DNA of 64,000 nucleotides, taken from assembly GCA_016110215.1 (NCBI GenBank), contig JADWQD010000010.1, positions 930,001 through 994,000 of the forward strand, read 5' to 3'. Origin of the DNA: Capronia americana. Its lineage: Eukaryota > Ascomycota > Eurotiomycetes > Chaetothyriales > Herpotrichiellaceae. Positions within the stretch are counted from its first letter, which is position 1. Every line of letters starts with the position of its first letter. The notes under the pieces were generated by a model. The model was not told the DNA's origin and did not search any database. It saw nothing but the letters and a program-made list of their open reading frames with translations. A program made the translations under genes and the position numbers. This document shows positions 20,579 through 31,900 of this stretch, one piece after another.

Positions 20579-21827
20579 ATGTCTTCCCCACCACAGAACT
20601 TTGGTCTGATCCGTGAAGGCACTGGGCGAGCCGTCCTCAAGCCCATTGCCATCCCGAGACTACAGGATGACTATATCCTAGTCCGGACTGTAGCAATTGC
20701 ACTCAATCCAACAGACTGGACCACTCTCGACGCTGTCGGCGATGACGGGACCATCGTCGGTTGCGACTACGCTGGAATCGTCGAAGAAGTCGGCAAAACT
20801 GTGAAGAAGAATTTCAAAAAAGGCGATCGCGTTGCGGGTTTCGGTCACGGAGGTGCCTAGATTTCACGGGTTTCCTTGGACGCCAACAAAGCTGACCGTC
20901 TTGCAGGCAATGATCTCAATCCCGAGAATGGAGCCTTTGCCAGATTCATCGCCGTCAAGGGAGACCTCCAATTGCACATCCCAGAGGGTGTGAGCTTCGA
21001 GGCTGCGTGCACAGTAGGGGTTGGAATCGGGACTTTGGGCTTCGGCCTCTACAATGTCCTCGGCCTCCCTTTACCTGAAACGGTCAAGGATGTCGAGCCG
21101 AAGTCAATCCTCATCTACGGTGGTAGTACAGCCACGGGCACTCTTGCGATCCAGTTTGCGCGACTGTAAGTTCACGATGACGAAGAATACAAATGGTGTG
21201 TATACTGTGCTGAAGGTTGCCGGTTCTGCACAGATCCGGGTGGGAGGTCATCACCACCTGCTCTCCGAAGTACTTCGATCTTGTGAAGGAACTTGGCGCG
21301 AGCCTCGTATTCGATTATGTGGGGTTCCATCTCCTGCTCTTGAATGGAGACGTAGCAGGCTGACAACTTTGTGTGCTACTTAGCATGATCCCAACGTGGG
21401 GGCGCGCATCAAGGATGCAACCGGTGGAAAACTCCAGCATGTCTTCGATACCGTTTCCATCGAATCGACTGCGAAGATCTGCGCTGAGGCGTTCGGCGAC
21501 GAGGGAGGCATCTACTGCAACCTGTTGGATGTTGACTGCCCACGTCGAGACGTACGGTCGGAGTTCTTCCTCGCCTACAGCGAGTCCGGCGAGCCCTATA
21601 TCTTTGAAGGAAAGTATTATGAAGCACAGCCCGAGGACTTTGTGTTTGCGTCCAGCTTCGCCGCCATCGCGGAAAAGCTATGGCACGAAGGCAAGTGGAG
21701 ACCACACCCACAACGCGTTGAGCGTGGAGGCTTCTCTCGCGTCCCGGACGGGCTGCAGCAGATGAGAGAGGGCAAGGTCAGCGGAGAGAAGCTGGTTTAC
21801 CTGGTTGATGAGACGGAATGGCCTTGA
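20579..21827 (+). CDS. Medium-chain enoyl reductase / zinc-type alcohol dehydrogenase-like protein (LovC/ToxD-like)
   Basis: Exons 20579-20852, 20907-21165, 21234-21318 and 21384-21827 join in phase to 353 residues over introns of 54, 68 and 65 nt. The GroES-like N-terminal domain has ILVRTVAIALNPTDW, GCDYAGIVEEVG and FKKGDRVAGFGHGG. The Rossmann half has LIYGGSTATGTLAIQFARLSGW, TTCSPKYFDLVKELGA and a C-terminal KLVYLVDET. There are no structural or catalytic zinc ligands of classical ADHs, which fits the trans-acting enoyl reductase family that reduces double bonds on polyketide intermediates using NADPH. No polyketide synthase is in the window, so a stand-alone role in other enone reduction is equally possible. 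Its stop codon lies 94 bp from that of the converging dioxygenase gene. The family is sure; the substrate is unknown. Confidence 0.88.
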
Positions 21828-21921
21828 TTACACATTATAGAAGGGGCGGCAGACCCTCTAATCTCGCTCGGCTCGCTTGTTTGTGGCCTTTCTGAGGCTA
21901 CCCTTGCTCGCCGCAGTGTTT

Positions 21922-22980
21922 TCATTTCCTCATGAGCACGAAGTCGTGCTCCAAGATCCAGAACCCGGCCGTTTTCTTACCAGCCGAGTCCACCTTTTCG
22001 AGCATGTCAATACCGAATTCCTTGGCCAATGCCGCGTCTTCCGACCACGCAAACTGCTTGATCAGGCTCTTCTTGACGCCGAAGACGGGGTCCAGGGCGA
22101 CATTTTTGCTGTCGTTCGAGTATAGTGCCGTGGTCAACCGGACGCATTTCGGATGTTGAAGTACGAAGTGCTGTTTGCCATTTCAAGCCCTGTCAGCATA
22201 CGGGCCGGCACCTCGATTTCGGGAATGGATTAATCCACTTACCACGTGAGCTGGCCGGACGTTCGACCTATTGAGCAACCGCAGCAGGACACCAACGGGA
22301 CCATCGTACGGAATCGGGTAGTCGACGGCGCGGACCCCTACGAGCGCGAACCTGCCTTGTTCGTCGGTGTGGAAGATGCCTCGACAGTCCGGCTCGTCCT
22401 TCTCGGGATCTTGCATGTCGTAGAAGCCGTTGCCATTGGTCTCCCACACATCGACCGCGGTTCCGGAGAGCGGCGCGCCATCCGTGTCGGAGACGGTTCC
22501 TCGGATAAGCATGGGTTCTCCGATAGCACCTTTTGAGGCGATTGACTGGCCGATTTCGAACTCGTGGGCGTCGTTGTGAAACGGACCCAGCACCGAAGAT
22601 TCCGTCGCCCGAGGAGCGGTTGGATTGTTGATGGCGTCGACGAGTGCCGAGATTCCAAGCACATCAGACAGGAGGATCATCTCCTGTCGATCTGGCGTGC
22701 AGAACTGGCCGACCTGAGAAGATGGTGAGTATTAGATGAAGAGTAGGTCGGCCCTCTTGTCTCGTACCTCTGTGAGATATTGCCATGCTGCCTCCCATTC
22801 CGCTGTGGTCAGTTTCGTGTCGCGGACGAAATCGTGTGAGTATTGTATCAGTTTCGCAAAGACAAACTTAAGTCGTTCGCTCTCGATGTTTGAGCTGAGT
22901 TTGATGACGTGCGGTGTGAGGTTGTCGATCGTGAGATCATCTGGTGACAGTTTGTTGTCCGCCATGGTCGCAGTGCTCAT
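21922..22980 (-). CDS. Intradiol ring-cleavage dioxygenase, hydroxyquinol/catechol 1,2-dioxygenase-like
   Basis: Minus-strand exons 22980-22768, 22713-22243 and 22170-21922 join in phase 0 to 310 residues over introns of 54 and 72 nt. Residues 1-100 are the helical catechol-dioxygenase N-terminal dimerisation domain. The catalytic part has LGPFHNDAH, GTVSDTDGAPLSGTAVDVWE and the four Fe(III) ligands: Y169 (NGFYDMQ), Y203 (VDYPIPYDGPVG), H227 and H229 (RPAHV/HF, rebuilt across intron 2). The enzyme opens an ortho-diphenol ring between the hydroxyls to give a muconate or maleylacetate, a step in lignin-derived and other aromatic degradation in the cytosol. Length and motifs fit fungal hydroxyquinol dioxygenases best. 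No maleylacetate reductase is next to it. Function type confident, precise substrate inferred. Confidence 0.9.
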
Positions 22981-23494
22981 TCTTACCGCGCGAGGAGGTG
23001 ATGTTGTGCCCTTACTCTTATAGACTTTGTGGTAGAAGATTACTATGCCTTGATGCTGGCCTGACGGAGGGTAGAATTCCGCATGATCATGTCTGGTCGA
23101 TGCTGTGAATGGTCACAGCCCTGGAGTGAGTCAGCTTGATCACAGCGCGCGGTGAAGTGGCTAGTTTGTCCCAGGTTCATCTGTGCCTGGACAGCAGGGC
23201 TCGATGGGGAAATACGCCATTTCCAATCTTGACGGAAACCTGGGGAGGCGATGGAATGTTCCGATTTTGTGTCTGGACTTAGTTCCAGCCATTACTAATG
23301 CCGGTGCTCCCTTTTCTGGGGTAATCCCGATCTCTCGCTATGTACGACATCTGCGGCGACAGCCATGGTGAGCATTTGCGGCGCTATGTATTGTTAATTC
23401 TCATGAAATAAGAGGTGTGTTTTATTTCCTTTGGAACATGCTTTGATGTGCTTTTCACCCCGAATGAGCTCTGCCCCAGGCTCGAGATCCTAGA
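22981..23494. other. Intergenic region, dioxygenase promoter
   Basis: About 510 bp between the dioxygenase start and the BTB gene stop. I see no coding potential or repeat. Confidence 0.4.
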
Positions 23495-24249
23495 CTATCT
23501 TCGTGGGCTGATGGCGGTCACTTCTGGATCGCTTTCCACATCAGCGTCGCAGCACCCACTCTTGATTTGCGATTCCCAAAGCACCACCTGATCGTCGCAG
23601 TTTTGACAAATAAAGCGAACGGACTTTTTCGCCACATGATGAAGAACATCAAAGGCAAATTCAGGCACATCTAAACATGTGCGCTTCCATGCGTCGTACC
23701 GCTCTTGCGTCTGCGTTAGACTCTTCATGTGAGATTGAGCGCATTCGCTGGCCGTCATTCGCATGACGCCAACCGATTCGTGGGTAGACTCGTAAATGTA
23801 GGGAACCGACAGTAGGAACTCGGAGGCATTCCAAGCATTGCACACGGCCAATTCGTACTTATTCGCCGCTTCGACAGCTACATCTGGGAGGCCGTATTTG
23901 GTCGCAGCCGCGAAAACTTTGGCGTGGCCGAGGAAGGGGTTGGCGGGAAACTCGGCGTAGTCAACGCGATAGCAGCATTCTATCAATCTCTCGATAATCT
24001 GAGGCTCATCGTCTGGAAATTCAATCGTCGCGGTCCGGGATTCCTGTGGATGGATTAGACAAATAAGCTCGTAAGTGAGTTGACCAGACTGACTTGACAG
24101 TCGTTGACGCAGGCAGCTTTAAAGAAGGGCGACTGAGAACAGAGGACCACGCGGTGCACTCGAAGCTCGGTCTCACCGCATTTGACTGTTAAGTCTGCGA
24201 AATCGGTACTTTGGTGGGCGCTATTCTCAAAATCAGCACATTGGGACAT
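23495..24249 (-). CDS. BTB/POZ-domain protein
   Basis: Minus-strand exons 24249-24094 and 24043-23495 join in phase 0 across a 50-nt intron (donor GTCAGT, acceptor CCACAG) to give 234 residues. The BTB core is clear: FADLTVKCGETELRVHRVVL, CSQSPFFKAAC, then after the splice ESRTATIEFPDDEPQIIERL and an ECCYRVDYAEFP segment, followed by the helix that contains AKVFAAATKYGLPDVAVEAA. These proteins dimerise through BTB and can serve as Cul3 adaptors, but no Kelch, MATH or zinc-finger domain follows. The C-terminal half is alpha-helical with a cysteine cluster (ICQNCDD and SGCCD). Many such small BTB proteins exist in filamentous fungi with unknown roles. The gene appears intact. Confidence 0.88.
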
Positions 24250-25389
24250 TCAATACTCGTGGGGGCGTACGCCGTGAGCCAGGGGCGACAACAGAGGGAC
24301 ATCGTTTTTTTCAGTTCTAATGTTTCTTCAGAAGGAAAGTGCCGCTGGACTTGAAGGCAGACTGAAAACAGACTGAGGAGAGGGTGAATTATGATATCTT
24401 GGCAGATCATGCTGAATACGCTTCGAATAGCGTCGCCCTTCACTTCTCGAGATCATTGTCAGTCGACGAGCTCACTATCGTGTGACTTGTTCCATGATCT
24501 GGTCTCAAAAGAGCTGGTTAGTTTGCTGTTGATGAAGGACCGTCGACGAGTGCTCCTGGTCCGGAACTGGTGTGTTTTCTTCCCATATCTCCATTCTCAA
24601 GGCTTGCAGTCCTCCTCCCCCAAAGGAGGATTCCATCCCATATGATTTCAGAGTCCATTCATCTTGAAGACCGGGCAGAAGCCAAAGCATCTGAACAGAA
24701 TAGCAAACTCGACCAGTGGCATAGACTCACACCATCAAGGGACAAGTCAAGGTCGAAATGGATGAGCTCTATCTTTGATCAGCAAGTTTCGCCCTCCTGC
24801 TGAAGGTCGGTTGCACAAAGATGCAGTTTCGGATGAATGAAGCACAGGAGATTACATTGGGTTCGTCTCTTGCACCACTCATGTACTCGTACTCGTACAC
24901 TACCCAAAGATGTGCAGGGGTCCCGGGCTCTTACGGAGCCCCTCTCCAGGGACTAGCAGGACACAGCCGGATCGCCCCTTTTAAACCAAGCAGCTCGAAC
25001 CGAAACGAAGATCGGCATGCCGGAAGCAGGGCTCCTGGGGCTGATGCCCGCAGCTATCGATTCGGCTATGTGCGGGTTGGCGTAGTCGGGCTTCAGCCAT
25101 CAGCGATCTTTATGTCAAGTCTCCGGCGATTGGTTCAAGGCCCAGCGAATCTCATCCACCACCCACCGAACACCTCGGTGGCGCGATGCTTAGGCCGGTC
25201 TCGACCTCGAGTTTGACGACTCGGACGTCGACTTGCATTTAACTCCACGGCTTGCGCTCGCCCATATTTTAGCTTTCAAAACGACGCCGCGAACGCCGTT
25301 GATGCAAAATGTCGCGACGGCAGCTCTGGCGCGCAACCTGAAAGTCGACGCCTCAACACACAACCACGGGCTAGAGATGAACTCTGTCC
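24250..25389. other. Divergent spacer between BTB gene and Csc1-like gene
   Basis: About 1.1 kb. Only short ORFs occur. A CTCGTACTCGTAC direct repeat lies near 24885-24898. Nothing resembles an RNA gene. Confidence 0.4.
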
Positions 25390-28300
25390 ATGGATACGAC
25401 TGACCCGCGAGTAGGCTCTGCCCGCGATAATTCAACAAGCCCCGGGTTATCGCGCCAGATAGCCGGCTCCAATTCTTCCTCGGGCAGAAATCTTCTCGCA
25501 ACTCTTGTCCCCGTCTTGATATGGGCCGCCATTTGCATCGTTATATTCATAATACTGCGGCGCAAATGCCCTCGCGTTTATGCTCCGAGATCGTTGCTGA
25601 GAAGTCTGGAACCTCAGTATGTCATTCCCCTGCCTAAAACCGCAACTTGGAGCTGATACATGTCCGTAGCGAAAGGAGTCCCCCTCTACCCAATGCGTGG
25701 TTCGGCTGGTTCAGGGACTTTTATAAAATACCTTCAGTCTTCGTCCTCAACCACTCATCCCTGGACGGGTATTTGTTTCTTCGGTTTCTTCGAGTTCTTG
25801 GGGTGATATGTCTTGTTGGGATCGGATTGCTTTGGCCGATCCTGCTCCCACTGCATGCGACGGGAGGTGCAGGTAATCGCGAGTTGGACGCCTTGACGTT
25901 GGGCAATGTCGTCAGTCCTAACCGGTTCTATGCTCATGCCATCCTTGCCTGGGTCTACTTCAGTGAGTAGCTTTCAGGTTCTCTTGCAAGAGCACTTGGG
26001 GCCTAATCATGTCGCAGTTTTCGTCTTGTACATGGTCTCCCGTGAGTGCATGTACTACATAAACTTACGCCAAGCATATCTTCTTTCGCCATTTTACGCG
26101 AATCGGCTCTCATCTCGAACGGTGCTGTACATGAACGTACCTCGACAATACCTGGATGAAGACAGGCTGCGATGGGTGCTCGGAAACTCCGTCAAAAGGG
26201 TTTGGATCCCTCAAACGACCGACGAGCTGGACCGAATGGTGAAGGAAAGGGAGCAGACAGCCATGCGACTGGAAAAGGCTGAATTCGCGCTGATCAGGCT
26301 GGCGAACACTGCAAGGACGAAAGCGCTCAAAAAGGCACAGAGCGAGGGCAGCAAGAGTCATAGCTCTGCATCTGCTTCCGACCACGATCTAAAGGACGAA
26401 GGCACCAATTCACCGTCGAAATCTACCGCTGCCGAAGCCGTGCGAGTATCAGACGGTTCAGACATCACCTCTAGCCCTGGGGAGGACAGTCAAGAGCGGA
26501 CCCTACCTGATGTCAACGGCTCAGTGGCATCTCAATGGATCCCTCACAGCTCAAGACCCCATCATCGACCGATCGCAAATTATGGGCGTCGAGTCGATAC
26601 GATCAAGTGGGCGAGGAACCAAATCAAGAAGTTGAACGTGAAGATTGCCAGAGTCCGGCGGGACCTGCTGTTCAAGACCGATGGGATGATGCCTTCGGTT
26701 TTCGTCGAATTCGAGACGCATACGGACGCACAGAACGCTTATCAAACTTTGACCCACCATCGGCCCTTACACATGGCGCAACGCTATCTTGGTGTACGGC
26801 CGTTCGAGATTTTGTGGGACTCACTATCGATGTCCTGGTGGGAAACAATTGCCCGAAGGTTCCTCATCAAGGCGTTCATCACCGCGTTGATCATATTCTG
26901 GGCTATTCCATCGGCACTCGTCGGCACGATTTCCAACATCCAATATCTGTCAGAGAAGGTCGTCTTTCTAGGATGGATAGCAGATCTGCCAAGCGTTGTG
27001 ACGGGAATCATCAGCGGCGTCCTTCCCGCTCTGGCATTGTCTCTTCTAATGAGTATTGTCCCTGGCATATTGAGATGTAGGTCCTCTCGTCAATCTGCAT
27101 GGCCATCTGCTAATCGTTACAGACTGTGCGAGGCTAGGTGGAGTCCCCACCCTGACTGGGATCGAGCTTTACACCCAACACGCTTACTTTGCCTTCCAAG
27201 TCGTCCAAGTCTTTCTGATCACGACCCTGACCTCGGCAGCCTCGGCGGCTGTTACGAAGTTGCTTGAAGACCCTACGACTGCCAAGGACTTGCTTTCTCA
27301 GAACCTTCCCAAGGCGTCGAATTTCTACCTATCATACTTTCTCCTGCAGAGCCTTGCGCTTGGATCTGGAGCACTTGTCCAATTTGGCAACCTATGCCAC
27401 TTTCATGTATTTGAGAAGTTCTCGAACAACCCTCGGAAGACATATCTGAGGTGGCATCGACTGCGACGGATCCATTGGGGAGCCGTATTTCCCGTGTATA
27501 CCAATCTCGGTGTCATTGGTAGGTGCTATGGCACATCGATCTCCACGTTTCAGTGGCTGACATGACCACAGCTCTCACCTATGCGCTCATAGCGCCAATC
27601 ATCCTCGGTTTTGCTGCTGTCGGAGTCGGATTCTTGCATATCGTGTTTCGATACAACCTCATCTATGTTTATGATTCCGAGGTCGATACCAAAGGACTCG
27701 TGTATCCTCGAGCCCTGATGCAATTGCTCTTGGGCTTGTATTTCTCAGAGATTTGTATGATTGGCCTTTTTTCGCTGAGGGGCGCTTATGTTCCTGTCGT
27801 GTTGACAGCGATCCTGCTGGTCCTTACGGGCCTGGTGCACACCTCGCTCATTGATGCGCTGGGGCCTCTTCTGTGGAGTCTTCCTAAGAGTTTGACCAAG
27901 GAAGAGGACCAACACTTGCTCGGAAGCCGTCCAAGAAATGGGCGTGCTCACGATTTCGAGGATGCTGAGCAGTATCAGCAGCCGGTTGACTTCCTGAACG
28001 ACGAACATGAGCATGTGGATGGTGAAAGCAGGGCACTGGAAGGCGCAGATGGGGCATTCAATGCCCTAGGAGGAGGCGTCAAGACTATGCTCAGCAAGAA
28101 ATTCAAGAAGGAGCTGCCAGAAGTCAACCTGGCTATGGCTGCAGTGGGAGGATTCTGGATGAGATGGATCTCACCCGACCCTAATCAAAAGTCAAATTTC
28201 CTTCTTCGGTGGCTGCATCCAGAAGTGTACTCTGATTACACGATTCTCCGCAAAATGGTACCACAAGACCTACCAGATCCAGTGTACCCAGAGGAAATCG

Positions 28301-28515
28301 AGCGAGACATATACTATCCACCCTCGATGATGATGAAACCGCCTACTCTATGGATACCGAGAGACCCAGGAGGGGTCAGTCGGCAGGAGGTGCGACACAG
28401 TGAGAAGGCCCTACCAGCTACGGATGAATATGTTAGTATCGACGAGAAGGGGCGGTTGACGATCAACCTTGGAGAGCCCCGGCTTCTGTTCGATATTGAT
28501 CGGTTACGATATTGA
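25390..28515 (+). CDS. Csc1/OSCA/TMEM63-type (DUF221) calcium-permeable channel protein
   Basis: Exons 25390-25616, 25670-25962, 26018-27076, 27123-27518 and 27572-28515 join in phase to 972 residues over introns of 46-55 nt. The first membrane helix (LLATLVPVLIWAAICIVIFI) is followed by RSLLRSLEPHERSPPLPNAW, helices 2 and 3, then a cytosolic domain beginning TVLYMNVPRQYLDEDRLRW. That domain contains a Ser-rich insert and a conserved PSVFVEFETHTDAQNAYQTL. The pore domain follows (SMSWWETIARRFLIK onward). The tail has the fungal PHM7-extension pattern with HPEVYSDYTILRKMVP, YPEEIERDIYYPP and LWIPRDPGGVSRQE. Family members are osmo- or mechanosensitive cation channels in plasma or internal membranes. 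It could be the Csc1, Rsn1 or Phm7 branch; I cannot choose by eye. Confidence 0.93.
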
Positions 28516-28973
28516 TGAGGCGGTTGGACAAGTATATACTAAGCAATTTTATAATGGCGGTTCTCGATAAGCACGCCTTGACTGAGTGGTATGTGACTGC
28601 GTGGTGAAGTGAAAGAGAAAGCGAAATCGCGAGGCTGCGGCGAGGCTGTAGTAGGTTGGCGCGGGAAAGTGCAGCCGAGCCACGAACTTTGTGATGCACG
28701 ACAACTCGACTCGCAGTTTTGTGCAAGGCAGTTATTGTCACCAACTTCCACTCTTCCTCTCTCACGCCTCAATCTCATTTCCGACAGTGGCTGTCTCGAT
28801 CTCAGCTTAGATTCGACCGCATCGCCAACCATCTTCATGCGCCGTTGCCTCGATCTCACTTGAGCCCTGATTGACTTTGTCTCGGCTCGGACAACAACCC
28901 TCTTCATGTGCTGGTTGTCCGCCATGATTTGATTCGCCTGGGCCGACTGAACTGTCATTCCCGCGAAGTAACT
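28516..28973. promoter_or_regulatory. CTR9 upstream region with two short upstream ORFs
   Basis: About 460 bp between the Csc1-like stop and the CTR9 start. Two non-overlapping upstream ORFs of the same size occur: ATG 28837 to TGA 28863, and ATG 28906 to TGA 28932, the second with an internal in-frame ATG. The last stop lies 41 nt before the CTR9 ATG. If both are in the mRNA leader they would limit scanning ribosomes. Transcript ends are not visible, so this is inference. Confidence 0.45.
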
Positions 28974-31900
28974 ATGGTGACAACAGTCGCCAGAAATGGT
29001 GGCGCCGCCAGCGTCACTAATGGATTAGCACCGGGCATTACACCTGCGACGCGGTTCTCTGACATCCCTTCTGCCATTGACATTCCTGTATCCGGCGGCC
29101 TCGAGCCCGACGAAGCGGTAGAGGTCAATCTCGAAGATCACTTGGACGATCCCGATGGAATCTGCCAGGTCTTGGAGAATGAGAAAGCTGCGAAGAACTT
29201 GTGGATTACTATTGCGCTTGCCTATGCAAAGCAAGGTCAGATCGATCATGCTATTGAGGTCTTGAGCAAAGGCCTCCAATCGTTGGCGAGAAGCGGCCCC
29301 AAGGACCGGCTGCCTCTGCTGGCTTGCGAGGCCTGGCTAAACCTCCAGAAGAGCAGACAAGCACCCCGTGTCCCTCCAGAGAACCAGCAGGCCGCCGACG
29401 TGAAGACGAAAGACCACTACCTCCGAGAAACCTTGGCAAACATCAACGATGCCCTGCGAATCAATCCCTCCTTCCCCCCTCTCCACCTCACTCGGGGTGT
29501 CCTCTCCCTCCTCCGAGCCTCCCTGCAAGCGTCGACCAAAACTGGCGCAGAAGCTGAAAGAACGGATCACCTGAAACAAGCGCTGAAGTCTTTCGATGAC
29601 GCGCTCAAGAGCAGCGAGGGTCGTAACATGATGGCTCTCATGGGAAGAGCGAGGTCACTCTACCTACTGAAGCAATACGGTCCCGCACTGCATGCATACC
29701 AAGACGTACTGGCCAAGATGCCAGGTCTCACAGATCCAGACCCGCGGATAGGCATTGGCTGTTGTCTGTGGCAGCTGGGATATCAAGACAGAGCGAAGAT
29801 GGCCTGGGAAAGATCCTTAGCACTGGATCCAGATTCCAAGGTTGCGCATGCCCTACTGGGGGTCTACTATTTGCATGAGAGCGCCAAATACCCTGCATCT
29901 GATCCGCAATTCAACGCTCTATACAAGAAGGCTATGATCGATCACACGAAGAAGGCGTACACGATCGACAAGAACTTCCCCCTCAGCTGCGCGACCTTCG
30001 CTAGCTACTTTCTGTTGACTGGCCGCTATGAGACCGTGGAACCGTTGGCACGGAAAGCGATTGAGCAAACCGACATCAACGCAGTCGCTAGCGATGGGTG
30101 GTATTTGTTGGCTCGGAAAGATCACAACAAAGGCGATCTGTCGAAAGCCAACGACGAGTATAACAAGGCAGATCAAGCGCGCGGTGGCCTCGACAAAGGA
30201 TATTTCCCAGCGAAGTTCGGTCTCATTCAGATTTTGGTCCAGACGCAGGACATCGCAGGCGCCAAATTCCGACTTGAAAATCTGGCACAGATCAATCGAC
30301 ACGTCGAGGCCATGACTCTACTGGGCTGCATCTATGCCGAAGAATCATTCTCATCTCAGAGCACTGCCTCGAAAGAAGACAGAGCAACGGCTGCGCGGAA
30401 GGCAATCCAGTTACTCGAGAACGTTCGCAAAACCTGGAAGGACGAGAAGTCCCGGAACAAGCCCGATGAGTCGGTCTTACTTTACCTAGCGCGTCTGTAC
30501 GAGCAAGAGAACCCGATTGAGAGCTTGAAGTGCTTGCAAACCGTGGAAGCGATGCAGCTCGAAAAGATTCCGGATGAGGATAAGCCAGACCCCAACGAGG
30601 AAGAGGGAAATTACATCGCACAACTGCGTGAAAACTTGCCTCCTCAGCTTCTGAACAACATGGCTTGCTTTCTGTACGGGCAAGAATCGTACTCGATCGC
30701 TCGCGAGACATTCCAGATCGCGCTCAATGCGTGTGTCAGGCTTACTGAGAAGCAGGAAGCCGAGAAGAAAGCTCTGGAAGAAGACAAGATCGCTGCTGAA
30801 GACGTCGACAACAGTGATACTGATGCCTTGGTGACCACCATATCCTACAATCTGGCCAGGACTTTGGAGGCGTTGGGCTTGATAGAGGAGGCTCAAAAGG
30901 TATATGAGGGTCTGCTTGCTAGGCATGCGGATTATACCGACGCTTCTGCACGTCTAGCTTTCATCGCTTTGGAGTCGTCGCCCAGAGAAGAAGGTCCACG
31001 AAAGATCCATGCCATCTATCAGAGCGATTACGGCAACACTGAGGTGAGGGCTTTGATGGGCTGGTACCATCACAGCGCTAAGAGGAAGACGAGCAATCTC
31101 GCCGAAGATGCTGAAAATCGGCATTACAAACATACCTTGCAAGGCTATGACAAACACGACCTTTACTCTCTTGTCGGGATGGGGAACGTCCATCTCACAA
31201 TCGCAAGAGACATGCCTCGAAATACAGATCAGGAAAAGGAGAAACGAAGCAAAATGTACGTCAAAGCGTACGAGTTCTTCGATAAGGCTCTACAATTGGA
31301 CCCCAGGAACGCCTACGCCGCTCAAGGTATTGCCATCGCTCTATGTGACGACAAGAAGGCCTATTCCGATGCTCTGCAAATCTTCACCAAGGTCAAGGAC
31401 ACGCTCCGTGACTCGTCGGTAAACACCAATCTGGGCCATGTGATGACCGAACTCCGGCAGTATCAGCGAGGCATCGACAACTACGAGATTGCACTGAGAA
31501 AAGAAGCCAAGGGGGAAAATGCACAGTTACTCGCATGTCTGTCGCGGGCATGGCTGTTGAAAGGCAAGGCTGATAGATCCATCCCTGCTTTGAACACTGC
31601 TCTCGACTACATGAAGCGCGCATTAGCCACCCAAGCCGACTCTCCTCACTTACAGTTCAACGTGGCTTTCATTCAATTCCAAATCGCTCAACATGTCAAC
31701 CAAGCCAAGGAAACAGACCGGACGCTGGAAGATGTGGACGCTGCTGCTGCTGGGCTGGAGGAGGCCATCGAGACCTTTGAGCGGGTGGCGAAGCACAAGC
31801 AGCCTCCCTATCCTCGGACAGCCTTGGAGCAACGAGCAGCTATGGGTAAAAACACGATGAGGAACCAACTTGAGCGACAACGCGTGAAACAAGCCGCGTA

